Assembly: GCA_963750295.1 (NCBI GenBank)
Contig: CAVVPY010000001.1
Coordinates: forward strand, 1,116,001 to 1,180,000
DNA from: CAVVPY01 sp963750295
Lineage (GTDB): Bacteria; Actinomycetota; Actinomycetes; Mycobacteriales; Jatrophihabitantaceae
Length of the DNA stretch: 64,000 bases
Direction of reading: 5' to 3'
Shown here: piece by piece, positions 27,136-35,505 of the stretch
Numbering within the stretch: position 1 is the stretch's first letter
Layout: every line of letters begins with the position of its first letter
The notes under the pieces: model-generated
Told to the model about the DNA's origin: nothing
Seen by the model: only the letters and a program-made list of their open reading frames with translations
The model's database searches: none
Made by a program: the position numbers and the translations under genes

Positions 27136-28271
27136 CCGAGGAGCAACGCGCCCTGCAGGACGAGCTACGGGCCTATTTCGCCGACGTCGTCACCCCGGAC
27201 GAGGCGCGGGCGATGCTGACCGAGCGGCACGGCCCGACCTACCGCGAAGTCGTGCGGCGCATGGGCCGTGACGGGTGGCTCGGTGTCGGCTGGCCCACGT
27301 CCGAAGGCGGGCGCGGTTTCGGCGTTCTCGAGCAGACGATCTTCGTCAACGAGGCGTCGCGCCGCGATGTACCGCTGCCCTACGTCACGCTGCAGACGGT
27401 GGGACCGGTGCTGCAGCAGTACGGGACGCAGGAGCAGAAGGACTTCTTCCTGCCGCGGATCCTCACCGGCGAGCTGCACTTCGCGATCGGCTACACCGAG
27501 CCCGAGGCCGGCACCGACCTCGCGAACCTGCGCACGGCGGCGGTGCGCGACGGTGACCACTACGTCGTCAACGGGCAGAAGGTGTTCACCACCGGCGGGC
27601 ACGACGCCGACTACATCTGGCTGGCGTGCCGGACCGACCCGTCCGCTGCGCGCCACCGCGGCATCTCGATCCTGATCGTCGACACGACCGATCCGGGGTT
27701 CTCGTGGACGCCGACGATCACCGCGGACGGTGCGCACCACGTGAACACCACGTACTACCAGGATGTCCGCGTCCCGGTCTCGATGCGGGTTGGCGCCGAG
27801 AACGCCGGCTGGAAGCTGATCACGACGCAGCTCAACCACGAGCGGGTGATGCTCGGCCCGGCCGGCCGTCTCGGTGGGCTCTTCGAGCGGGTTCGCGGCT
27901 GGGCTGCGGACGCCGGCGTGCTCGACGAGCCGGACGTCCGCCGCGCGCTCGCCGAGGTGCACGCGAGCTTCCGGATCAACGAACTGCTGAACTGGCAGGT
28001 GGCGTCCACCGGGGTGGACGAGGTGGATGTCGCTGACGCGTCGGCGACGAAGGTGTTCTCGTCCGAACGGGCGCAGCGGGCGTTCCGGCTGCTGGAGGAA
28101 GTCGTCGGCCGCCACGGTGACCCGGCCGACGAGGCGACGGCGGAACTGATGCACTGGCTCGACGTGCAGGCCAAGCGCACGCTCGTCCTCACCTTCGGCG
28201 GTGGGGTGAACGAGGTGCAGCGAGAGCTGATCGCGCAGTTCGGGCTCGACCTGCCCCGGGTGCCGCGATGA
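27120..28271 (+). CDS. fadE29: FadE29 (ChsE2), steroid side-chain acyl-CoA dehydrogenase subunit
   Basis: 383 residues from GTG 27120. Matches Rv3543c closely: FISLTEEQRALQDELRAYF, VRRMGRDGWLGVGWP, FAIGYTEPEAGTDLANLRT, GQKVFTTGGHDADYIWLACR, TTQLNHERVMLGPAGR and LTFGGGVNEVQRELIAQFGL. It is the partner of FadE28, introducing the double bond in the last side-chain beta-oxidation cycle. The frame is intact. Its stop overlaps the chsH2 start (ATGA), so the operon is tightly coupled. Confidence 0.95.
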   Translation: MFISLTEEQRALQDELRAYFADVVTPDEARAMLTERHGPTYREVVRRMGRDGWLGVGWPTSEGGRGFGVLEQTIFVNEASRRDVPLPYVTLQTVGPVLQQYGTQEQKDFFLPRILTGELHFAIGYTEPEAGTDLANLRTAAVRDGDHYVVNGQKVFTTGGHDADYIWLACRTDPSAARHRGISILIVDTTDPGFSWTPTITADGAHHVNTTYYQDVRVPVSMRVGAENAGWKLITTQLNHERVMLGPAGRLGGLFERVRGWAADAGVLDEPDVRRALAEVHASFRINELLNWQVASTGVDEVDVADASATKVFSSERAQRAFRLLEEVVGRHGDPADEATAELMHWLDVQAKRTLVLTFGGGVNEVQRELIAQFGLDLPRVPR

Positions 28272-29162
28272 CTCACCCGCAGCGGCCGGCATTCTCGAGC
28301 AGGCCGAGCGGATCAAGGCGCTCGGCGAGAGCGCGCCGCGGTTCGCGCGCGACCCGGTGAACCAGGCAATGATCAACAACTGGACCGAAGCACTCGGCGA
28401 CGAGAATCCCGTGTATTCGCAGGGGATTGCGCCGCCTGCGATGATCCAGGTGTGGACGATGCCGGGCCTACACGGGAGCGCGTACGGCTGACGACCCGCT
28501 CGGGCTGATGATGACTGTGCTCGACGTCGAGGGCTACACCTCGATCGTCGCGACGAACTGCGAGCAGACCTATCACCGCTATCTCGAGGTCGGCGAGCAG
28601 GTCGCGCTGACCACCCATCTCGAGAGCGTCGTCGGACCGAAGACCACGGCGTTGGGCGAGGGGTGGTTCGTCACCGTCCGCAACACCTGGCTCGTCGGCG
28701 ACGAACCGGTCGCCGAGATGCTGTTCCGGGTGCTCAAGTACCGGCCGGCCGCGCCCGTGCCCACGCCGGCCGACGGTCGATCCGTCCGGTCGTCAGTCAC
28801 GACACCGCGTTCTTCTGGGACGGGACCGCTGCCGGGGAGTTGCGCATCCAGCACTGCCCGTCTGCGACTCGCTGCGGCACCCACCCGGTCCGATGTGCCC
28901 GCGCTGCGGCGCCGACAAGCAGGACTACATGGTGGCGTCCGGTCTCGGGACGGTCTACAGCTTCGTCGTGCACCACGCCCCGCCGGTGCCCGGCAAGCAG
29001 TTGCCCTTCGTCGTCGCGCTCGTCGAACTTGCCGAAGGGGTGCGGATGATCGCCGAACTCATCGACGTCGATCCGGCGTCGGTGTCGATCGGGATGCCGG
29101 TGCGGCTGGCGCTCACACGGATCGACGACACGTTGACGATGCCGTACTGGACGCCGGCGTGA
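28268..29162 (+). CDS. chsH2: ChsH2, MaoC-DUF35 hydratase/aldolase-partner protein, four frameshifts
   Basis: About 298 codons. The reconstructed protein reads ILEQAERIKALGESAPRFAR, APPAMIQVWTM, VEGYTSIVATNCEQTYHRYL, VSHDTAFFWDGTAAGELRIQ, LRHPPGPMCPRCGADK and FVVHHAPPVPGKQLPFVVAL, as in Rv3542c. The N-terminal MaoC-like half pairs with ChsH1 as enoyl-CoA hydratase; the C-terminal zinc-ribbon/OB DUF35 half binds the Ltp2 aldolase. Breaks: missing base near 28286, extra base near 28486, missing bases near 28780 and 28856. The ends are joined correctly to fadE29 and chsH1, so sequence error is the simplest explanation. Confidence 0.87.
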
Positions 29163-29604
29163 TCGGCACCGAACTGCCGTCGCTGACGATCGAGGCGACG
29201 CCGACCTTCGTCGTGTGCACTGCGCTCGCGACCCGCGACTTCCAGGACGTCCACCACGACCGCGACCAGGCGATCATGCGTGGCAGCAAGGACATCTTCC
29301 TCAACATCCTCACCGACACCGGCCTCGTGCAGCGCTACGTCACCGACTGGGCCGGGCCGGCGGCGCGGGTCCTCGCGATCTCGATCCGGCTCGGCGTGCC
29401 GTGCTACGCCTACGACACGCTCGTGTTCAGCGGACGGGTCGAGGCGGTGGACGGCGACGTCGTGACGGTGGCGGTCACCGGCCGCGGTTCGCTCGGCGAT
29501 CACGTGGTGGGAACCGTGCGTGTCTCCGGTGTTCGGCCGCCTTCCCCCTCGTCCGACCAGAATCTGGCCCCGAATCTGGTCACACCGGGGGGGAAGCGGG
29601 ATGA
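29159..29604 (+). CDS. chsH1: ChsH1, MaoC-like hydratase subunit, 3' end disturbed
   Basis: Starts GTG 29159 within the chsH2 stop (GTGA). The MaoC hot-dog domain is unmistakable: ATRDFQDVHHDRDQAIMRGS contains the catalytic Asp-His pair, then DIFLNILTDTGLVQRYVTDW and VPCYAYDTLVFSGRV, as in Rv3541c. With ChsH2 it hydrates the 17(20)-ene CoA ester. In its own frame no stop occurs before 29966, inside ltp2. One more G in the G7 run at 29587-29593 would end it in TGA at 29602-29604, overlapping the ltp2 ATG as ATGA. I place the 3' end there. Confidence 0.85.
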
Positions 29605-30772
29605 GTGGGCTGTCGCGACGGGCGGCGATCACCGGGATCGGCGCGACCGAATTCTCGAAGGACTCCGGCCGGTCCGAGCTGCGACTGGCCGCCGAGGCAG
29701 TGCTCGCGGCGCTCGCCGACGCCGGCCTGCGACCCGCGGACGTCGACGGGCTGGTCAGCTTCACCCAGGACACCAACACCGAGATCGCGGTGGCGCGCGA
29801 GGTCGGCATCCCGCACCTGTCGTTCTTCAGCCGCGATGCACTACGGCGGCGGGGCAGCGTGCGCGACCGTGCAACAGGCGGCGATGGCGGTCGCTACCGG
29901 GGTCGCCGAGGTCGTCGTCTGTTACCGGGCCTTCAACGAGCGGTCGGGTCAGCGCTTCGGCCAGGTGATGACCGGGCTCGCGGGCGCACCGACGTCGTCG
30001 GGAGTCGATGCCGGCTGGGCGTACCCGATGGGCCTCGGCACGCCCGCGGCGTGGGTGGCCATGGTTGCCCGGCGCTACATGCACGAGTACGGCGCGACGT
30101 CGGCAGGACTTCGGCGCGGTCGCCGTCGCCGACCGGCGTCATGCGGCGACGAATCCGGCCGCGTTCTTCTACGGCAAGCCCATCACGCTGGCCGACCACC
30201 AGGCCTCGCGCTGGATCGCCGAGCCGCTGCACCTGCTCGACTGCTGCCAGGAGAGCGATGGCGGCGTGGCGATCGTGGTGACGTCCGCCGAGCGGGCGCG
30301 CGACCTGCCGAACGTCCCGGTGGTGATCGCGGCGGCGGCGCAGGGGAGCGGACCGGACCAGTTCGTCATGACCTCGTACTACCGCGACGAACTCGCGGCG
30401 CTGCCGGAGATGGACGTCGTCGGCCAGCAGCTTTGGCGCCAGGCCGGCATCGGGCCGGCCGACGTGGACGTCGCCGTGCTCTACGACCACTTCACGCCGT
30501 TCGTGCTGATCCAGTTGGAGGAGCTGGGCTTCTGCCCCCGTGGCGAGGCCCGGCACTTCATCGCCGACGGGGCGATCGAGCTGGGCGGGCGGCTACCGCT
30601 CAATCCGCACGGCGGCCAGCTCGGCGAGGCCTACATCCACGGCATGAACGGGATCGCCGAGGCCGTGCGGCAGGTCCGGGGGACCGCGGTGAACCAGGTA
30701 CCGGCCGCCGAGCGGGTGCTCGTCACGGCAGGGACGGGCGTGCCGACGTCGGGCCTCGTCCTGACCGCGTGA
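29601..30772 (+). CDS. ltp2: Ltp2, thiolase-fold side-chain retro-aldolase, two frameshifts
   Basis: About 390 codons from ATG 29601, matching Rv3540c: RRAAITGIGATEFSKDSGRS, FTQDTNTEIAVAREVGIPHL, then after an extra base near 29838 HYGGGAACATVQQAAMAVAT, and after another near 30108 DFGAVAVADRRHAATNPAAF, ending NPHGGQLGEAYIHGMNGIAE and VTAGTGVPTSGLVLTA. Ltp2 releases propionyl-CoA from the hydrated side chain, giving the 17-ketosteroid; activity needs the ChsH2 DUF35 domain encoded two genes upstream. Convergent with the asparaginase gene, 3 bp apart. Confidence 0.9.
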
Positions 30773-30775
30773 CCG

Positions 30776-31732
30776 TCAGCCGTAGGTAGCGAACCCGGCC
30801 GTGACGTCAGCACCGGACGCGAGCAGCAACATCAGCAGCAGCCGCGCCTGGTACGGGTTCAGCATTCCGGCGCCGATCAGGCCGCGAGCGAGCAGATCGG
30901 TCTCGGAGCCGATCGCGCCATAGGTCCGGCGCAGTACCGGTCCGGCGCCGATGCGGCTGGCGAGCACGACCGGCCGCACGGCGGCGATCGCGCCGAGCTG
31001 TGATGCGACCCGTTCCGGTACGTGGCCCACACCGAATCCCGCGACGACGACGCCGTCGCAGCGCTCCGCGAGGCCGTCGAGCAACGCGCCGTCGTCGTCG
31101 AACACGCTGGTGACGACGGGTACCCGCACGTCGACCGCGTCCGGCATCGGCAATGTCGGCCGGCGTGACACCGGCATCGTCAGGACGGCCACGCCCTCGA
31201 CGATGCGTCCCAGCGGGCCGGCGTTGGGTGACGAGAACGCCGCGACGCTGGACGTGTGTCGCTTGGCGGCATGTCGCGCCGCGTGAATCTCGTCGTTGAG
31301 CACGACGAGCGCACCCAGGCCACGGCACGCCGGGCTCGCGGCGACGGTGACCGCCCCGAGCAGGTTGGCCGGCCCGTCCGGCCCGGCCTGGGACGGATTG
31401 CGCATCGCGCCGGTGAACACGATCGGCGTGTCACCCGACCAGAGCAGATCGGCGAGGAACGCGGTCTCTTCGAGCGTGTCGGTGCCCTGCACGACGACGA
31501 CACCGTCCGCTGCGGTCCCCGACGCGGTCGCCAGCAGTTCGAGGACGTCCACGAACCCGAGCGACGCGCTGGGCAGGCGGCGGAAGTCGTGCGGGTCGAG
31601 TTTGCAGTCGAGTCCGGCCAGTCCCGGCACCGACTCGATCAACTCGCCCGGGCCGAAGCGGACCACCGCGCCCGCGGCACCGGCCATCCCGATCGTGCCG
31701 CCGAGGAAGAACACGCTCACCGATGCTGGCAT
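30776..31732 (-). CDS. L-asparaginase
   Basis: 318 residues from ATG 31732; earlier in-frame starts up to 31825 are possible. The two catalytic signatures are present: N-terminal FFLGGTIGM with the nucleophilic Thr and VVQGTDTLEETAFLADLL with the Thr-Asp pair. PNAGPLGRIVEG and GFGVGHVPERV follow. There is no signal peptide from this start, so it is probably cytoplasmic. It hydrolyses asparagine to aspartate and ammonia. It sits between ltp2 and the serpin gene, with no obvious tie to steroids. Confidence 0.93.
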   Translation of the reverse strand: MPASVSVFFLGGTIGMAGAAGAVVRFGPGELIESVPGLAGLDCKLDPHDFRRLPSASLGFVDVLELLATASGTAADGVVVVQGTDTLEETAFLADLLWSGDTPIVFTGAMRNPSQAGPDGPANLLGAVTVAASPACRGLGALVVLNDEIHAARHAAKRHTSSVAAFSSPNAGPLGRIVEGVAVLTMPVSRRPTLPMPDAVDVRVPVVTSVFDDDGALLDGLAERCDGVVVAGFGVGHVPERVASQLGAIAAVRPVVLASRIGAGPVLRRTYGAIGSETDLLARGLIGAGMLNPYQARLLLMLLLASGADVTAGFATYG

Positions 31733-31742
31733 GGGCACGACG

Positions 31743-32942
31743 TTAGCCAGGACGTGCAGGGTCGTCCTCATCGGCGCGCGTAACCCACCCCGAGAACACC
31801 GGCAGGCCGCGCCACGGCTCGTCACCGGTGGCGACCGCCACCACCGCGAAGGGGTGGGTGAACTCGAGTGCGGCCCGGCGGACGACGACCTCGCCGCCGA
31901 CGAATGCCGACGTGGCCCGCGCCAGCGTGGTCACCGCCGCCGCCTCGAAGCCGGTTCGCGTGTACCGCGCGACGGCTACCTGCCTGGCCGCGGGCACCAG
32001 GTCGGGACGGCCGAGCAGCGCGGCCAGGACGTCGGCCGCAGCGCGGAATCCCAGGCCGACGTGCTCGAGCAGGCTGTAGTCGCCGGACGCCGACCAGGCC
32101 GGCAGGATCGCCCGGTACTGCTCGTGGGATGGCGCCGGCCCATGGTCGACGTGCTCGGTCAGCGTCCAGGAATGGCCTTGCCCCAGCGGCAGGTCCGCGA
32201 GCGGGACGGCGCCCGGAACGGGCAGCCGGTTCGCGCTGGCGAGGGCGAGCGGATGCGCGGCGGCGAGCACATCAGCGGCAGGCACCCCCGGTTCGGCGAT
32301 CACCGAGGTCACCGCCAGTTCGTTTCCACGTGACACCGCGGTGTGGACGGCGACCAGGCCGACCGGTGTCGATGCGATCGCCCGGGTACGCCGGCCCGTG
32401 GCGTCCGCCAGAAACCCACGCACCGAGCTGAAACCCGCGCTGCGGGGCAGCGCCAACGCCGTTGCCGGTGTCGGTGCGAACGGCTGATCCCAGCTGATCT
32501 TCGTGGCGAGCGCACTGGTCAGGGCGAGCACGACGTCACGCAGCGTGACCGGGAATCGCTCGATCAGCCCCGCAGTGTGCTCACGGGTCCACGCGTCCGC
32601 GACGTCCTGGGACGGGACCGGGCCGCGCTCGACGTGTGCGCCGAGCGCGCCCAGCCACGACGCCAGCTCAGCTGTTTCGACGGGCGGATCGTGCCAGGCC
32701 GCCACCGCCAGCTGCACGACCGGATGCGGCGTAGCAAGCAGCGCCCGAGCGAATCCGGCTGCCTGCTCGACATCGCTGCCGAGGGCCCGTTCGATCGCCG
32801 ATCGCGATGCACCGGCTGCGGCCGGTCCGACGAGTGCCAGCACCAGCCACGCACCGAGCGGGGATGCGAGGTGGTGATCCGTCCCCGCGGCTCGGTGGAA
32901 CGTGTCGGCGAACCGGCAGATCGCGGCGGCCGGGTCGCTCAC
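31743..32942 (-). CDS. Serpin-like serine protease inhibitor
   Basis: 399 residues from GTG 32942. The fold signature is weak at the N-terminus (HHLASPLGAWLVLALVGPAA, cf. the serpin SPLSI region) but clear later: a hinge-like segment TGFEAAAVTTLARATSAFVG corresponds to the GTEAAAAT hinge of inhibitory serpins, and FTHPFAVVAVA and GLPVFSGWV match the C-terminal serpin strands. No signal peptide is visible, implying an intracellular target. Its GTG overlaps the DUF2277 stop by 4 bp. The loop residues after the hinge (Leu-Ala-Arg-Ala-Thr) may hold P1, but this is uncertain. Confidence 0.72.
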   Translation of the reverse strand: MSDPAAAICRFADTFHRAAGTDHHLASPLGAWLVLALVGPAAAGASRSAIERALGSDVEQAAGFARALLATPHPVVQLAVAAWHDPPVETAELASWLGALGAHVERGPVPSQDVADAWTREHTAGLIERFPVTLRDVVLALTSALATKISWDQPFAPTPATALALPRSAGFSSVRGFLADATGRRTRAIASTPVGLVAVHTAVSRGNELAVTSVIAEPGVPAADVLAAAHPLALASANRLPVPGAVPLADLPLGQGHSWTLTEHVDHGPAPSHEQYRAILPAWSASGDYSLLEHVGLGFRAAADVLAALLGRPDLVPAARQVAVARYTRTGFEAAAVTTLARATSAFVGGEVVVRRAALEFTHPFAVVAVATGDEPWRGLPVFSGWVTRADEDDPARPG

Positions 32943-33211
32943 GCCGACGCGTACCGCTTCTGGGCCCTGGCCCGGGCCTTGACGGCTTCGACCTCGCGGT
33001 TCTTCGGCGGCGCCGACGTCACGAGCGCGTCCAGCAGGTGCTCGGTGACATGCGCGATCTCGGCCACTGCCTCGTCGAACGCGGCCTGGTTCGCAGTCGA
33101 CGGGCGGGTGGTGCCACTCACCTTGCGGACGTACTGCAGGGCGGCCGCCTGGACCTCCTCGCTGGTGGCCCGTGGCTGGAAATTGTGCAGGGTTCGGATG
33201 TTGCGACACAT
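32939..33211 (-). CDS. DUF2277 family small protein
   Basis: 90 residues from ATG 33211. It opens MCRNIRTLHNFQPRATSEEV and continues AAALQYVRKVSGTTRPSTAN and TSAPPKNREVEAVKARARAQ, the constant core of DUF2277 proteins, which are widespread in actinobacteria and of unknown function. All-helical, no membrane span. The stop overlaps the serpin start (GTGA), so the two are coexpressed. Confidence 0.92.
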   Translation of the reverse strand: MCRNIRTLHNFQPRATSEEVQAAALQYVRKVSGTTRPSTANQAAFDEAVAEIAHVTEHLLDALVTSAPPKNREVEAVKARARAQKRYASA

Positions 33212-33352
33212 GCGTCCAGAGTGCCACGACACGACACTCCCGACACGTCCGCGAACTTGACATCGCCGCAGGCCATCGACAAACGTCGGGCGGGTACGGC
33301 CAGCACGACTCGACACGAAACCACACACACACGACGAGAAGGAGTCCGAACC

Positions 33353-33640
33353 GTGCTCACCCTGACCGACACCGCCGCGACCGAGATCCGCACGCTCACC
33401 GCGAACCCCGAGATTCCCGAGTCCAGCGGCCTGCGCATCGCCGCATCGCCGGAAGGCGACAACCTGCTGCTGTCGCTCGCGGCCGGACCGGCCGACGGTG
33501 ACGCCGTCGTCGAGAACGAGGGTGCGCGCGTGTTCCTCGAGCCCACGGCCGCCGTGATGCTGGACGGGCAGGCTCTCGACGCCGGCGTCGATGCCGAGGG
33601 CAAGACGCGGTTCTCGGTCACCCCGCAGACCGGCCCCTGA
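33353..33640 (+). CDS. HesB/IscA-like small protein
   Basis: 95 residues from GTG 33353, with the strong ribosome site AGAAGGAG at 33337-33344. The start LTLTDTAATEIRTLTANPEI and GLRIAAS, LAAGPADGDAVVE and VFLEPTAAVMLDG resemble the A-type Fe-S carrier fold, but the three conserved Cys of true IscA/HesB proteins are absent, so it cannot bind a cluster in the standard way. Divergent from DUF2277; the 141-bp gap is rich in CGACAC/ACAC runs and probably contains both promoters. Confidence 0.82.
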   Translation: MLTLTDTAATEIRTLTANPEIPESSGLRIAASPEGDNLLLSLAAGPADGDAVVENEGARVFLEPTAAVMLDGQALDAGVDAEGKTRFSVTPQTGP

Positions 33641-33646
33641 GCGGGG

Positions 33647-34714
33647 TCAGCGCACCAGGCCGCGCCCGGTGATCAGCGGCAGCTCCAGTGCCGTGACCAG
33701 TCCCGGGGGCGCGGCCACGACCGCCTCCACCGCGTTCACCAGCCGCATCGCGGTCGCCTTGAGCCCGGCCGTGTTGTGGTCGCCGTCGCTCCCGAGCAAC
33801 TGCAGGTCCAGGGTGTAGTTGGGCTCGCCGGTGACGCTCACCCGGTAGCAGCCCCGCCCGGCCGGCTGCGGCCAGTCCGGACCGAGATCGGGACGCAGCC
33901 GGGTGACGTGCTCGAGCACGCACACCGGGCGCCCGCCGCGCATGCCCAGGACCTCGAAGCGCAGCGCGGCTTGGGTGCCCTCGGCGATCGTCCCGGAGGC
34001 GATCTCGAACGTCTCGGGCGCGGGCAGCCGGACGACGGTCTCGCGCACCTCGTCCACTTCGACGTCGAGGCCGGCCGCCAACTGGCGCACCACCGAACCC
34101 CAGGCCAGCGACAGGATCCCCGGCATCAGCAGCATCGGCGTCTCGTCGAGTGGCTTGCCGAACCCCATCACGTCGAACAGGACGGTGGCGTTGTCATAGG
34201 TCGAGTAGTCGAGCACCTCGAAGCAGCGCACCTCGTCGATCCGCTCGGACACCGACGTCAGCACCAGCGGCAGCCAGTCGTTGGCGAAGCCGGGGTCGAC
34301 GCCGTTGACGAACAGCGATGCGCCGCCGGCCTCGGCCGCCGCCCGGATCGGATCGGTCACCTCGCGCGGGACGGTGCCGTCCGGGTACTGCAGGAACACC
34401 GGGCAGGACGACACGACGTTGATGCCGGCTGCGAGGAAGCGGGTGAGGTCCGCGACCGCGTCCGGCAGCCGGTTGTCAGCCATCGCGGTGTAGACGATGC
34501 AGTCCGGACGCAGCGCCATCAGCGCGTCCGCATCCGTCGTCGCCGCGACACCGAGCGTGCGACCCAGCCCAGCCAGTTCGCCCGCGTCTCGCCCGGCCTT
34601 GGCGGCCGAGGACACCCACACCCCGGCCAGTTCCAGTTCAGGACGTGCCGCGATGCCCGCGATCGCGTGCCTGCCGACGTTTCCCGTGCTCCACTGCACG
34701 ACCCGTAACGTCAT
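33647..34714 (-). CDS. DapB-like NAD(P)-dependent dehydrogenase family protein
   Basis: 355 residues. The N-terminal Rossmann fold VVQWSTGNVGRHAIAGIAAR binds NAD(P), followed by FLAAGINVVSSCPVF and NGVDPGFANDWLPLVL. It belongs to the dihydrodipicolinate-reductase-like group of 340-360 residues common in actinobacteria, not to true DapB (about 250 residues). It is the last gene of the kstD operon and overlaps the SDR gene by 4 bp, so a role in steroid or CoA-ester metabolism is likely, but the reaction is unknown. Confidence 0.82.
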   Translation of the reverse strand: MTLRVVQWSTGNVGRHAIAGIAARPELELAGVWVSSAAKAGRDAGELAGLGRTLGVAATTDADALMALRPDCIVYTAMADNRLPDAVADLTRFLAAGINVVSSCPVFLQYPDGTVPREVTDPIRAAAEAGGASLFVNGVDPGFANDWLPLVLTSVSERIDEVRCFEVLDYSTYDNATVLFDVMGFGKPLDETPMLLMPGILSLAWGSVVRQLAAGLDVEVDEVRETVVRLPAPETFEIASGTIAEGTQAALRFEVLGMRGGRPVCVLEHVTRLRPDLGPDWPQPAGRGCYRVSVTGEPNYTLDLQLLGSDGDHNTAGLKATAMRLVNAVEAVVAAPPGLVTALELPLITGRGLVR

Positions 34715-35505
34715 GCCAGGTCCGGAATCGGCAGGGCCATGTTCGGCTGTTGCAGCCCGCCGTGGACGTCGAGTACCGCGCCGGTGAGGTACGACCCGGC
34801 GGGGGACGCGAGATAGACGACGGCGGCGGCGATGTCCTCGACGGCACCGATGCGGCGCAGCGGGGTGGCCTGCTCGATCCCCGTCCGCAGCTCGTCGTTG
34901 CTCATCACGATGTCCAGCGCCGACGTGGCGATCGAACCCACCGCGATGGCGTTCATGCGCACCAGCGGCGCGAGATCCTGCGCGGCGAGTTCGGTGTAGT
35001 GGATCAGTGCACCCTTCGCCGTCCCGTAGGCGAGATAGCCGCGACCGGCGAGCTTGCCGACCACCGAGGCGATGTTGACCACCGCGCCGCCCCCGTGTTC
35101 GAGCATGATCGGGACGGCGGAGGTGGTCAGCGCGTGCGCGACCGACACGTTGAAGTGGAAGGCGCGCTCGAGGAACCCGACGGAGGTTTCGAGATAGGTG
35201 CGCGGCATCGTCCCGCCGACGTTGTTCACCACGATGTCGATGCGGCCGAAGACCTCGTGCGCAGCGGCGGCCAGCCCGCGGGCCTGGTCGACGTCGTTGA
35301 GGTCAGCCGCCACGACAAGGGCCTTGCGCCCGAGCTGCTCGATCCGCGCCGCGGTCGCGTGTAGCTGGTCCTCGGTGCGGGCGGACAGCAGCACGTCGGC
35401 GCCCGCCTCGGCGAGGGCGATCGCTGCGGCTGCGCCGATGCCACGCCCGGCGCCCGTCACGATTGCGAGGCTGCCGTCGACTCTGAACCGGTCCAGCACG
35501 CTCAC
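34711..35505 (-). CDS. Short-chain dehydrogenase/reductase (SDR)
   Basis: 264 residues. Classical SDR: cofactor motif TGAGRGIG, NNVGG (variant of NNAG), catalytic Ser in VVNIASVVGKLAG and YGTAK (Tyr-x-x-x-Lys). Arg in SARTED after the second strand suggests NADP(H). Probably oxidises or reduces a hydroxy/keto group of a steroid or acyl-CoA intermediate. Overlaps the genes on both sides by 4 bp (ATGA), within the kstD operon. It is not the 17beta-HSD4-like Rv3502c type as I recall that sequence. Confidence 0.9.
   Translation of the reverse strand: MSVLDRFRVDGSLAIVTGAGRGIGAAAAIALAEAGADVLLSARTEDQLHATAARIEQLGRKALVVAADLNDVDQARGLAAAAHEVFGRIDIVVNNVGGTMPRTYLETSVGFLERAFHFNVSVAHALTTSAVPIMLEHGGGAVVNIASVVGKLAGRGYLAYGTAKGALIHYTELAAQDLAPLVRMNAIAVGSIATSALDIVMSNDELRTGIEQATPLRRIGAVEDIAAAVVYLASPAGSYLTGAVLDVHGGLQQPNMALPIPDLA

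Noticed and set aside
34711..35505. SDR considered as ChsB1/Hsd4A (Rv3502c-type)
   Set aside because: Its cofactor and N-terminal motifs do not fit the 17beta-HSD4-type sequence I recall, so no symbol was given.
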